A DNA stretch of 64,000 bases from Anaerotruncus rubiinfantis (GTDB lineage: Bacteria > Bacillota > Clostridia > Oscillospirales > Ruminococcaceae): contig NZ_FKLA01000009.1 in assembly GCF_900078395.1 (NCBI RefSeq), positions 533,305 to 597,304 on the forward strand, given 5' to 3'. A program made the position numbers and the translations under genes. This document shows, piece after piece, positions 43,997-51,987 of this stretch. The number at the start of each line of letters is the position of its first letter. The first letter of the stretch is position 1. The notes beneath the pieces are model-generated. The model was not told the DNA's origin and made no database searches. It saw only the letters and a program-made list of their open reading frames with translations.

Positions 43997-44503
43997 ATGC
44001 AGGCGTTGGGCATGATTGAGACAGTTGGGCTGCTGGCGGGTATCGTGGCGGCGGATGCGATGCTGAAAAGCGCGCAGGTTTCTTTTGCGGTCAAGCAGAA
44101 AACTGGAGGCGGTCTGGTGACAATTATCGTGTCCGGTGATGTGGCAGCGGCAAAGGCGGCTGTGGAAGCCGCCGAAACCGCCATCGCGCCATTCCATTGC
44201 CTGGTATCTTCCCATGTGATCGCCCGGCCCGCCGAGGTCCTGAAGCCGGTGGTGACGGCAGGTGCCGGGTCTCCGGAAGAAAAAACTGCCATAGGTGTGG
44301 CTGCCCAGCCGCCGAAACCAGTGAAGGGACCGGCTCGGCCCCAGGATGAAACCGCCCGCAGATGGGATAGGGCTTATCTGGAGAGCCTGAAGGTTGTCGA
44401 ACTGAGAAAACTGGCCCGAAAGCAAAAAAACGCAGGCATGACGGGAAGGCGAATCCGGGATGGAAAAAAGAGTGAATTGATCGAACAGCTCATGAAGGGG
44501 TGA
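43997..44503 (+). CDS. EutK-like shell protein with a C-terminal SAP/Rho-N-like domain
   Basis: 168 residues. Residues 1 to about 85 are a standard BMC domain (ALGMIETVGLLAGIVAADAM, GGGLVTIIVSGDVAAAKAAV). A Pro/Ala-rich linker leads to about 45 basic residues (YLESLKVVELRKLARKQK, then GRRIRDGKKSELIEQLMKG) resembling SAP/Rho N-terminal nucleic-acid-binding folds. E. coli EutK has the same size and layout but a different helix-turn-helix-like tail. Nucleic-acid binding is inference. Confidence 0.85.
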   Translation: MQALGMIETVGLLAGIVAADAMLKSAQVSFAVKQKTGGGLVTIIVSGDVAAAKAAVEAAETAIAPFHCLVSSHVIARPAEVLKPVVTAGAGSPEEKTAIGVAAQPPKPVKGPARPQDETARRWDRAYLESLKVVELRKLARKQKNAGMTGRRIRDGKKSELIEQLMKG

Positions 44504-44508
44504 TTTCA

Positions 44509-45987
44509 ATGAAAATATATGATAAGGACTTGCTGTCCGTTCAGGAAGTCCGTGACATGGTGGCGAAAGCGAAGGCTGCACAGGCAGAATATGCCGCATA
44601 TGATCAGGAACGGGTGGATGCCGTCGCTTGCGCGGTGGCAAAGGCCTGCGCGGCACAGTCGGAACGTCTGGCCAAGATGGCCGTGGAGGAGACGGGTTTT
44701 GGCATCTGGCAGGACAAGGTGCTGAAAAACCAATTAGGCAGCGCCATGACTTATGAGAGCATCAAGGACATGAAGACCGTCGGAATCCTGCGGGATGACA
44801 AGGAAAAGGGGATCATGGAAGTGGGGGTGCCCATGGGTGTCGTGGCAGCCTTGATCCCCTCCACGAATCCGACTTCCACGGTAATGTATAAAAGCCTGAT
44901 TTGCTTGAAGTCCGGCAATGCCATTATCATCAGCCCTCATCCAAATGCGAAGAACTGCATTGCCGAAACGTATAAGGTTGTGGCAGAGGCGGCAAGGGGG
45001 GCCGGAGCTCCGGATGGCATCGTACAGTGTATAACACTGCCGACGATGGATGGTACGGCCGCGCTGCTCAAGCACCGTGATATTGGCATGATCCTGGCCA
45101 CCGGCGGTGAGGCTATGGTTCGCGCGGCCTACAGTTCTGGCAACCCTGCGTTGGGGGTGGGGCCGGGAAACGGACCCGCCTACATTGAAAAGTCTGCGGA
45201 TATCCCGCTGGCAGTCCGCCGGATCTTTGACAGTAAGACGTTTGACAACGGCACAATTTGCGCTTCTGAACAGAGCATTGTGACGGAAGCGTGCATCCAG
45301 GATCAGGTCATTGATGAAGCGAAGAGGCAGGGAGGTTACTTCCTCTCGCCGGAGGAGAGTAAAAAGGTTGGCCGATTCATTATGCGGGCCAACGGGACCA
45401 TGAACCCAAAAGTTGTGGGCAAGTCCGCGCAGGCCATTGCCGAGATGGCGGGCGTCCAGATTCCGGCCGGGACAAGGGTTCTGATTTCCCCCCAGTCGAC
45501 GGTGGGAAAGGATAATCCATACTCCAGAGAAAAGCTCTGCCCGATTCTGGCATTCTATGTAACGGACGGGTGGGAAAGCGCCTGTGAGCTCTGTATGGAG
45601 ATCCTCCACAATGAGGGCGCGGGGCATACCATGACGATCCATACACAGGACGACGGTATCATTCGGGAATTTGCATTGAAAAAGCCAGTTTCCCGCCTTC
45701 TGGTAAACACGCCCGGCGCACTGGGCGGCGTCGGCGCCACCACGGGCCTGCAGCCCGCGCTGACCCTTGGCTGCGGATCTGTGGGGGGAAGCGCCACTTC
45801 CGATAATGTGGGGCCCTTGAATCTCATCAACATCCGCCGGGTGGCCTATGGATTGAAAGAGCTCAGTGATCTGCGGGGCGGCGTAAGTGAACCGCCGCAG
45901 ATATCTCAAGGAAGCAACATCAGCCAGCAGCAGCTGGAGGAGATTGTGATAAAAGTCATTGAACAGCTGAAACATACCAATAAATAA
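44509..45987 (+). CDS. eutE: Acylating acetaldehyde dehydrogenase
   Basis: 492 residues from ATG 44509 (GAAGGGGTG upstream), overlapping nothing but starting just after the EutK-like stop. The catalytic cysteine is in NGTICASEQS; PSTNPTSTVMYKSLI, GPGNGPAYIEKSADI and GHTMTIHTQD are family markers. It makes acetyl-CoA and NADH from acetaldehyde. The last 19 residues (QQQLEEIVIKVIEQLKHTNK) form a C-terminal encapsulation-peptide-like helix after a Gly/Ser linker, whereas enterobacterial EutE carries it at the N-terminus. Confidence 0.94.
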   Translation: MKIYDKDLLSVQEVRDMVAKAKAAQAEYAAYDQERVDAVACAVAKACAAQSERLAKMAVEETGFGIWQDKVLKNQLGSAMTYESIKDMKTVGILRDDKEKGIMEVGVPMGVVAALIPSTNPTSTVMYKSLICLKSGNAIIISPHPNAKNCIAETYKVVAEAARGAGAPDGIVQCITLPTMDGTAALLKHRDIGMILATGGEAMVRAAYSSGNPALGVGPGNGPAYIEKSADIPLAVRRIFDSKTFDNGTICASEQSIVTEACIQDQVIDEAKRQGGYFLSPEESKKVGRFIMRANGTMNPKVVGKSAQAIAEMAGVQIPAGTRVLISPQSTVGKDNPYSREKLCPILAFYVTDGWESACELCMEILHNEGAGHTMTIHTQDDGIIREFALKKPVSRLLVNTPGALGGVGATTGLQPALTLGCGSVGGSATSDNVGPLNLINIRRVAYGLKELSDLRGGVSEPPQISQGSNISQQQLEEIVIKVIEQLKHTNK

Positions 45988-46008
45988 TATATCAGGAGGA
46001 ATATGATT

Positions 46009-46293
46009 ATGGCAAACATGCAGGCACTGGGAATGATCGAAACAAAGGGGCTGGTCGGTTCTATCGAGGCCGCCGATGCAATGGTCAAGGCGGCAAACGT
46101 CACGCTGATTGGCAAGGAGCACGTGGGAGGCGGTCTGGTGACCGTAATGGTGCGCGGTGATGTGGGCGCTGTCAAGGCCGCGGTGGACGCCGGCTCGGCC
46201 GCTGCCGAGCGCGTTGGCGAGTTGGTTTCCGTCCACGTGATCCCCAGGCCCCACAGTGAAGTGGAAAGCATCCTGCCCCAGGTCAAGGAATAA
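46009..46293 (+). CDS. eutM: Microcompartment shell protein EutM/PduA type
   Basis: 94 residues from ATG 46009, nine bases after AGGAGG; the ATG at 46003 is too close to it. A single canonical BMC domain ([40 protein letters not shown]) ending in the usual [12 protein letters not shown]. Major hexameric shell tile with a small pore. Confidence 0.95.
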   Translation: MANMQALGMIETKGLVGSIEAADAMVKAANVTLIGKEHVGGGLVTVMVRGDVGAVKAAVDAGSAAAERVGELVSVHVIPRPHSEVESILPQVKE

Positions 46294-46433
46294 TTTGAAT
46301 GGAACAGTAGCGACGGTTTGATCGCTTGAGCGGAAAGCGTACCGAGCGGCCAGCCCGGTACGCTTTTTCGAAGAGTGCAAAATGAAGCATATGCGGCGTC
46401 GGGCCGCAATTCGAAGCTAAGGGCGTGTAAACC

Positions 46434-47210
46434 TTGAAAGTGATCACAGAAGCGCTCCTCCGGGAAGAGCTGCGCCATGAACAACCCAAGACCTATTGCG
46501 TTGAAAAAGGAAAAATACTTTCTCCGGCCGCGCGGGAATACTTGCAGCAAAGGAAAATTACCGTAGCTGAAGCAGCTTTTACGGTTGAGCGGAAGTCAAA
46601 AGAATTGAAGCTTCCGGAAAAGGCAGATACCCCATCGGCGCGCAGCGCGCAGCGTTACATCGATTACCGCACGGGCGCCGCCTATGAGAAGAAACCGGAG
46701 CATATGACGCAGCTCCATGACAATTATCTGGTGGAAAAGTCCCATCCCAGGATTGCCTTCCGGGGGTGGATCGACAATCTGCAGGCGGAGATTATCCTGG
46801 CGCAGACGGTGGTCTGCAAGGATCATCCGAAGACGCTGGTGAAAGACCTGGATGAGCTTTTGAACGTTGTGCGGCAGATCGTTCGGTGCGAGGTGATGGA
46901 AGAGCCGATGACGTCTTATACGCTGCTTGGCTTGGACGCCGACGGCTTGCGCGAACATTCCCATCACCCACAGAAGTATTATCGCATCAAGCAGATGCTG
47001 CTGCCAGATTATTCCATGGGCGAAGCGTATGCGCGGTTGAATCTGATCCGAACAAAGGTGCGTCAGGCGGAGACGGTAGGCACAAAGGCCTTCTGGACCG
47101 GCAGGACATATGAACACACAGACATTTTGGAGGCCTTGAACCGGCTTTCCAGCGCAGTGCACATCATGATGTGCAAGTATTTGGCGGGAGATTACAATGA
47201 CGGAAAATGA
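46434..47210 (+). CDS. eutT: Corrinoid adenosyltransferase EutT
   Basis: 258 residues from TTG 46434. EutT-type cobalamin adenosyltransferase: an N-terminal region (KVITEALLREELR) followed by the ATP:corrinoid domain (HPRIAFRGWIDNLQAEIILA, DELLNVVRQIVRCEVMEEP, HSHHPQKYYRIKQMLLPDYS, TGRTYEHTDILEALNRLSSA). It regenerates adenosylcobalamin for EutBC. A 140-base gap (46294-46433) separates it from eutM, without a recognised signal, and it overlaps pduL by 14 bases. Confidence 0.92.
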   Translation: MKVITEALLREELRHEQPKTYCVEKGKILSPAAREYLQQRKITVAEAAFTVERKSKELKLPEKADTPSARSAQRYIDYRTGAAYEKKPEHMTQLHDNYLVEKSHPRIAFRGWIDNLQAEIILAQTVVCKDHPKTLVKDLDELLNVVRQIVRCEVMEEPMTSYTLLGLDADGLREHSHHPQKYYRIKQMLLPDYSMGEAYARLNLIRTKVRQAETVGTKAFWTGRTYEHTDILEALNRLSSAVHIMMCKYLAGDYNDGK

Positions 47211-47823
47211 TATCAAGCGGATCGCCGATCTGGTGATTGAGGAGCTTCCCAAGCATGGCATTGTGCAGATCGAGGTTTCTGCGAGGCATGTGCACCTGAG
47301 CCAGGAAGATTTGGAAACCCTATTTGGAAAGGGAGCAAAACTGACGGAAAAACGCCCCCTTTCCCAACCGGGGCAGTATCTGGCGGAAGAGCGGATCACC
47401 TTGGCAGGAAAAAAGTCAAAAAAAGAGAACGTTGCGGTTTTAGGTCCTGTCCGTCCCCACACACAGGTGGAATTGTCCAAGGGCGACTGCCTGGCGTTGG
47501 GCGTGGACGCTCCCGTTCGGGAGTCCGGTGACGTGCAGGGTTCCGGCAGTATTGAATTGGTTGGCCCCCGCGGCACTGTACGGATAGATCAGGGCGCAAT
47601 CATTGCCCATAACCATATCCATTTGACGCCGGAAACCGCAAAAGCCCTGCAGCTCAAAGACAAGGCTCACGTTCAGGTAAAAGTAAACTCCGGCCGGCCG
47701 CTGGTGTTTCAGGATGTGATCATTCGCGTCAGCGGGCAGTTCGCAAACCGGATGCACATTGACTCTGACGAAGCCAATGCAGCCGACATTTCCGGGACGG
47801 CTATTGGAACGATACTTCTATAG
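47197..47823 (+). CDS. pduL: Phosphotransacylase of the PduL type
   Basis: 208 residues. Metal-binding motifs VSARHVHLSQEDL and IIAHNHIHLTPE are diagnostic for PduL, which turns acyl-CoA and phosphate into acyl-phosphate. It replaces the EutD (Pta-type) enzyme of enterobacterial Eut operons. The first 17 residues (ENDIKRIADLVIEELPK) form a likely encapsulation helix, so recycling of CoA should occur inside the shell. Confidence 0.94.
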   Translation: MTENDIKRIADLVIEELPKHGIVQIEVSARHVHLSQEDLETLFGKGAKLTEKRPLSQPGQYLAEERITLAGKKSKKENVAVLGPVRPHTQVELSKGDCLALGVDAPVRESGDVQGSGSIELVGPRGTVRIDQGAIIAHNHIHLTPETAKALQLKDKAHVQVKVNSGRPLVFQDVIIRVSGQFANRMHIDSDEANAADISGTAIGTILL

Positions 47824-47899
47824 ATTTGATCCCGGTTCGGGGGAAAAGGCGTTTGCCGCCGCGTTTGCGCCGAACGGCGGTTGATGGAGGAAGACAGTC

Positions 47900-48616
47900 A
47901 TGGATATGCAGCAACTGGTGGAAGAGATCGCAGCCCGGGTGAAAGAGCGGATGGACTGCGAATTTGTGGAACAGGCACCGCCGGCAGAGTGCGGCCATCG
48001 GACGGAAAAACAGGTTTTGGTGGCAAATCGGAAGGGCTGTGGGGCTTGCGGCGCTTGCTGTAGGACTAAAGGGGCCATGTGGGGTTCCCGGATCGTTTGT
48101 ATGCAAAGCGGCTTTGAAAAACTGCCCGACGCGGATACGAAAGCGATCGTGGCGCTTCACCTGACAGAACTGGACTTGCTGAAAATCGCCGCGGGAGTGG
48201 CAAGCGACGCCTATACGGAGATATTGGTAAGCGGGTTGCTGCAGGGGATTCCGATATTTGTACCGTTGGAATATGCGGAGTTTTCTTCCTGCGCATCGGC
48301 ATCGGCCAAGCGATACCGGGCGATGCTTGAGGAGAAACGAAGCTTTTTGGAAGCGTGTGGAGTCCGTTTTCTCCCAGAGGAAGAAGTCCTTGCTTGTCTG
48401 AATGCAGATGGGAAGAAGGAAGAGGGACAACCTGCGGATCCTTCCGGGGACAGAACCGGTAAAAATAAAAGGAAACGGTTGCTGACAGAATGCAGGATCA
48501 AAGAGGCGGAGCAGCACGGGCAGATCCAAATCGTCATCGGCCGGAACACGATCGTTACAGATCTGGCAAAAGAGTACGCGTATAAACACGGTATGGAGCT
48601 GGTATACAGGCAATGA
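47900..48616 (+). CDS. Eut-associated protein of unknown function (TIGR02536-like)
   Basis: 238 residues. Matches by eye the poorly described protein found in clostridial and listerial Eut loci. An encapsulation-like N-terminal helix (MDMQQLVEEIAARVKERM) is followed by a cysteine cluster (KGCGACGACCRTKG), a central part (LDLLKIAAGVASDAY, GLLQGIPIFVPLEYAEF), and a C-terminus (LLTECRIKEAEQHGQIQIVI). The cysteine cluster suggests metal or Fe-S binding. Function unknown. Confidence 0.78.
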   Translation: MDMQQLVEEIAARVKERMDCEFVEQAPPAECGHRTEKQVLVANRKGCGACGACCRTKGAMWGSRIVCMQSGFEKLPDADTKAIVALHLTELDLLKIAAGVASDAYTEILVSGLLQGIPIFVPLEYAEFSSCASASAKRYRAMLEEKRSFLEACGVRFLPEEEVLACLNADGKKEEGQPADPSGDRTGKNKRKRLLTECRIKEAEQHGQIQIVIGRNTIVTDLAKEYAYKHGMELVYRQ

Positions 48617-48638
48617 GTCCGCGAAAGGGTTGAGCACT

Positions 48639-48941
48639 GTGAAAATCGCAAGAGTGATCGGAAGTATTTGGGCCACCAGGAAAGATGATAAACTGACAGG
48701 CTATAAGCTGCTGATCTTGGAACCGGTGGATATCCGGCGGCAGGAAAAGCAGCAGGAGCCCTTTGTGGCGGCGGATACAATCGGAGCGGGTGTGGGGGAA
48801 ACGGTGCTTTGGGTTGGCGGCAGCTCCGCCCGGAGCGCGGCCGCAGACATGAGCGTACCGGTGGACGCCACGGTCGTTGCCATTGTGGACGATATGGAAG
48901 TCAGTGACAAGCAGGAGCAGGTGACAAAGAGATGGATTTGA
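48639..48941 (+). CDS. eutN: Microcompartment vertex protein EutN/CcmL
   Basis: 100 residues from GTG 48639, nine bases after AAAGGG. KIARVIGSIWATRKDDKLTG, VAADTIGAGVGETVLWVGGS and VDATVVAIVDDMEV match the BMC-P pentamers that close shell vertices. Overlaps pduS by 10 bases. Confidence 0.94.
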   Translation: MKIARVIGSIWATRKDDKLTGYKLLILEPVDIRRQEKQQEPFVAADTIGAGVGETVLWVGGSSARSAAADMSVPVDATVVAIVDDMEVSDKQEQVTKRWI

Positions 48942-50284
48942 TAGAGCAGACCAAAGCGGCGGGCGTTGTTGGCGCGGGCGGGGCTGGGTTTCCCACACAT
49001 ATCAAGCTGGCCGCCTGCGCAGAGTGGTTTATCGTCAACGCGGCGGAATGTGAGCCGTTGATCGAGACGGATAAATTCCTCTGCCGTACATATCCGCATG
49101 AGATCGTCGAAACGGCTGAAACGGTGGGAAAAGCGCTGGGAGCCAGTCATGTGGTTATCGCACTGAAAGAGAAATACAAAGAGGAGATTTCCGCGCTGCA
49201 AAACGCGATCAACAACCGGCAATCGGCTGTGCGTCTCCACAGTATGCGGCCCTATTTTCCTGCGGGTGATGAATTCGTTCTGGTGGAGGAAGTCACCAAA
49301 CGCGTTGTCCCGGAGGGAGGGCTGCCGCTGCAGGTCGGGGCCGTGGTCGATAACGTAGGAACGATCATGAGCATTTTTCATGCATTGAAGGGGCAGCCGG
49401 TCACGGACAAATATCTCTCAGTCGTGGGCGCGGTGGAAAAACCAGTTATATTGCATGTCCCTGTCGGTACGTCAGTGCTGGAGTGTATCCAGGCAGCCAA
49501 ACCGTCTGTTTCATCGTATAGCGTCATTTTAGGCGGCCCGATGATGGGTAAAGCGCTGCGATCTGAAGAGACCGTCGAAAAAGCGGTGGTGACCAAGACC
49601 ACCGGCAATATCATCGTGCTGCCGGCGGATCATGAACTGATGAAAAAAGCCGACCTGCCTATCGAACGAATCCGAACAAGGGCGAAAAGCACCTGTATGC
49701 AGTGCCGTGCCTGTACGGACCTATGCCCCCGCAATCTGCTGGGACATCGAATCCGTCCACATTTCCTGATGCGGAATTTTGCGAAGGAAGGCCTGATGGA
49801 AACGGACGAGGCCTATTTGAAGGCCTTTGGAGAAGCAGTGAACTGTTCGTCCTGCGGTGCCTGTGAAATGTTTTCCTGCCCCATGGGTCTTTCTCCGAGA
49901 CAGGTAAACGCCTATCTGAAGCAACAGCTCCGGGAAAAACAGCTAAGGCCGGAACGCGGCAGTGCTCCGGCAGCAAAGACGGAAAAAGACTCCAGACGGA
50001 TTCCCACAAACCGTCTGGTTGCCAGACTGGGGCTGTCAAAATATGACCTTCATATAAACCCAGAATGCCGTGCTATCGCTCCACAGAGTGTGTACATCCC
50101 CTTTTTGCAGCATATCGGAAAATCCGCGGTGCCTGTAAAACAGCGGGGAGACGTGGTGACAAAGGGTGAACTGCTGGCGATGGCGACGGATGGCGGGCCC
50201 TCAGCCAATATCCATTGCAGCATTTCTGGCGTGATCCATGAAATCAATGAAAATGGGGCCTTGATCCGGGGCAGGGAGGAGTGA
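48932..50284 (+). CDS. pduS: Cobalamin reductase PduS (RnfC-like flavo-iron-sulfur protein)
   Basis: 450 residues. An RnfC/Nqo1-like domain (VVGAGGAGFPTHIKLA, VNAAECEPLIETDK, EGGLPLQVGAVVDNVGT), an SLBB-like part, and two 4Fe-4S motifs (CMQCRACTDLCPRN and CSSCGACEMFSCPMG). PduS reduces cob(III)alamin for adenosylation, so it works with EutT. It is a Pdu-type component; enterobacterial Eut loci lack it. Confidence 0.93.
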   Translation: MDLIEQTKAAGVVGAGGAGFPTHIKLAACAEWFIVNAAECEPLIETDKFLCRTYPHEIVETAETVGKALGASHVVIALKEKYKEEISALQNAINNRQSAVRLHSMRPYFPAGDEFVLVEEVTKRVVPEGGLPLQVGAVVDNVGTIMSIFHALKGQPVTDKYLSVVGAVEKPVILHVPVGTSVLECIQAAKPSVSSYSVILGGPMMGKALRSEETVEKAVVTKTTGNIIVLPADHELMKKADLPIERIRTRAKSTCMQCRACTDLCPRNLLGHRIRPHFLMRNFAKEGLMETDEAYLKAFGEAVNCSSCGACEMFSCPMGLSPRQVNAYLKQQLREKQLRPERGSAPAAKTEKDSRRIPTNRLVARLGLSKYDLHINPECRAIAPQSVYIPFLQHIGKSAVPVKQRGDVVTKGELLAMATDGGPSANIHCSISGVIHEINENGALIRGREE

Positions 50285-50288
50285 GCAT

Positions 50289-50828
50289 ATGGGAAAAGCA
50301 ATTGGAATGATCGAGACAAACAGCATTGCCAGAGGGATCGAAGCCTGTGATTTTATGATAAAGGCCGCTCGCGTGGAACTTCTTCGGTCCACCACCGTTT
50401 GTCCCGGAAAATATATCGTATTGGTCGGCGGTGAGACTTCAGAGGTGTCCGCCGCAATGGAGATCGGCAAAGAGATCAGCGGCGGGTATCTGGTGGACAG
50501 CCTCTTGATTCCCAATGTACACGAACAGGTTCTGACTGCGGTACATGGAGCAGTGGATGTGGATCCGCGGGGGGCGGTGGGCGTCATTGAGTTCTATTCC
50601 CTTGCCTCGGCAATCCAGGCGGCGGATATTGCCGTCAAAGCGGCGGAGATCACACTGATTGAAGTCCGCGTCGGCTATGCGGTGGGCGGTAAGGGCTTTG
50701 TGACGCTGTGCGGCGATGTGTCCGCGGTAAACGCGGCGGTAGAAGCTGCGGCGGCAGAGACGGAATTGTTGGTGGATACTTGTGTGATTCCCCGTCCGGA
50801 TTCTGCGCTTTTGACGCAACTGCTCTAG
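50289..50828 (+). CDS. pduT: Shell protein PduT (tandem BMC, Fe-S pore)
   Basis: 179 residues with two BMC domains (KAIGMIETNSIARGIEACDF; RGAVGVIEFYSLASAIQAAD). The pore cysteine lies in LLRSTTVCPGKYIVLVGG, matching the PduT cysteine that holds a 4Fe-4S cluster in the trimer. PduT binds PduS, encoded just upstream, and is thought to conduct electrons through the shell. Confidence 0.94.
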   Translation: MGKAIGMIETNSIARGIEACDFMIKAARVELLRSTTVCPGKYIVLVGGETSEVSAAMEIGKEISGGYLVDSLLIPNVHEQVLTAVHGAVDVDPRGAVGVIEFYSLASAIQAADIAVKAAEITLIEVRVGYAVGGKGFVTLCGDVSAVNAAVEAAAAETELLVDTCVIPRPDSALLTQLL

Positions 50829-50852
50829 TGATATGTGGGAGCGTTTTGAGAA

Positions 50853-51488
50853 ATGATGATTAAAAAAGAAAAGCATGCTTCTTGGGCGAAGTATCGAGAA
50901 GAAGCTTTGATGATTCTGGTCGGCTGTTCGCTATACGCTTTGTCAATGGCTGTGATCGATCAGGCGTCTATCATCCCAGGCAACTTGATGGGGATTGCTG
51001 TTGTTTGCAACACATTATTCGATTGGCCGACAGGTCTGGTGAATCTCATCCTCAGCATTCCGACCATAGTTATAGGAACGTTGGTGATTGGGAAGAAGAT
51101 GCTGGCCTATACAGTCGTCGCCATCCTAGGAACGTCCGCGCTGATCGATTGGTGGGTTCCAATCCTTTCATATAGCTCTGCCGGTGGTTCGCTGCTTCCG
51201 ACTATAATGGGGGCTTTGATGATGGGGGTAGGCTGCGGGATGATGTTCTATGCCGGAGCAACCACGGGAGGGACTACGATCTTAGGGAGACTGCTACTAC
51301 TGCGGTTTCCCAAAATGAAACTTGGGAATCTGCTGATTATGATGGATGGCGTGATTATTGCAGCAGGGACAATTGTGATGCGGGATATGGTTGGTTTTAT
51401 ATATTCCATTCTTTTTGAAGTGGTATTGTGTAAAACCGTCGATGCTGTTATATATGGGTTTCGAAAATGTTTTTCAACGCGCTGGTAA
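50853..51488 (+). CDS. YitT-family membrane protein
   Basis: 211 residues with about six membrane segments and the signature AGATTGGTTILGRLL. Related to the DUF161 part of YitT; the usual C-terminal DUF2179 domain is missing. It is placed between pduT and a small BMC-like gene, inside the microcompartment operon. A transport role (metabolite export or import) is possible but unproven; YitT is not a normal Eut component. Confidence 0.82.
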   Translation: MMIKKEKHASWAKYREEALMILVGCSLYALSMAVIDQASIIPGNLMGIAVVCNTLFDWPTGLVNLILSIPTIVIGTLVIGKKMLAYTVVAILGTSALIDWWVPILSYSSAGGSLLPTIMGALMMGVGCGMMFYAGATTGGTTILGRLLLLRFPKMKLGNLLIMMDGVIIAAGTIVMRDMVGFIYSILFEVVLCKTVDAVIYGFRKCFSTRW

Positions 51489-51511
51489 ATTTATAAGGCG
51501 GGAGAATAGAA

Positions 51512-51814
51512 ATGAAGTATGCCCTAATACAAAGGCCGTCGCCAGCAACAATCAGTATGCTGAAAAGAAAAACTGCAGATGCAGGTATTAAGGCAGAATT
51601 GGGCGGTCGTATGGTAGAAGCGGTCGGACTTTGCCAGGGATCGGTTTTGGAAGTATTGGTTGCCAGCGACGTAGCAGAGAAGGCAGCCGGAGTCACAGCG
51701 GGAGAAGTAAATGGAAATTGCCCGCAGCATATTACCTGTCTGGCAATTTTAGGAGATACCGAAGCCGTTCATGCTGCCATGGAAGCGGTGAAGGCAGCGA
51801 CGGCGACAATCTGA
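51512..51814 (+). CDS. Small divergent BMC-like shell protein
   Basis: 100 residues. The C-terminal part (ITCLAILGDTEAVHAAMEAV) looks like the last strand and helix of a BMC domain, while the start (YALIQRPSPATISMLKRK) is unlike EutM, S, L or N. It may be a permuted or GrpU-like shell protein. Last gene before the operon's terminator, and co-directional with the rest, so it likely belongs to the compartment. GGCGGGAGAATAGAA precedes the ATG. Confidence 0.6.
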   Translation: MKYALIQRPSPATISMLKRKTADAGIKAELGGRMVEAVGLCQGSVLEVLVASDVAEKAAGVTAGEVNGNCPQHITCLAILGDTEAVHAAMEAVKAATATI

Positions 51815-51925
51815 TGAGAGATATCATAGAGAAAATAACGCTCTTGATCGACCTGAATATAACAGCATTACAAGGGCCTATAAATCCCGGCCCCTCTCAT
51901 AAATAAAGAGCGACTGGAACAATGT

Positions 51926-51965
51926 GGTGACGCTATGCATATGCAAAGCGTCACCTTTTTTATTT
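51926..51965 (+). terminator. Rho-independent terminator of the microcompartment operon
   Basis: GGTGACGCT (51926-51934) pairs with AGCGTCACC (51947-51955), followed by TTTTTTATTT. Confidence 0.9.
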
Positions 51966-51987
51966 AAACACAGAAAGGGATGCAGCA

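Noticed and set aside
44734..46380. 548-codon open frame antisense to eutE and eutM
   Set aside because: Shadow of two firmly identified genes; composition and lack of a start site do not support it.
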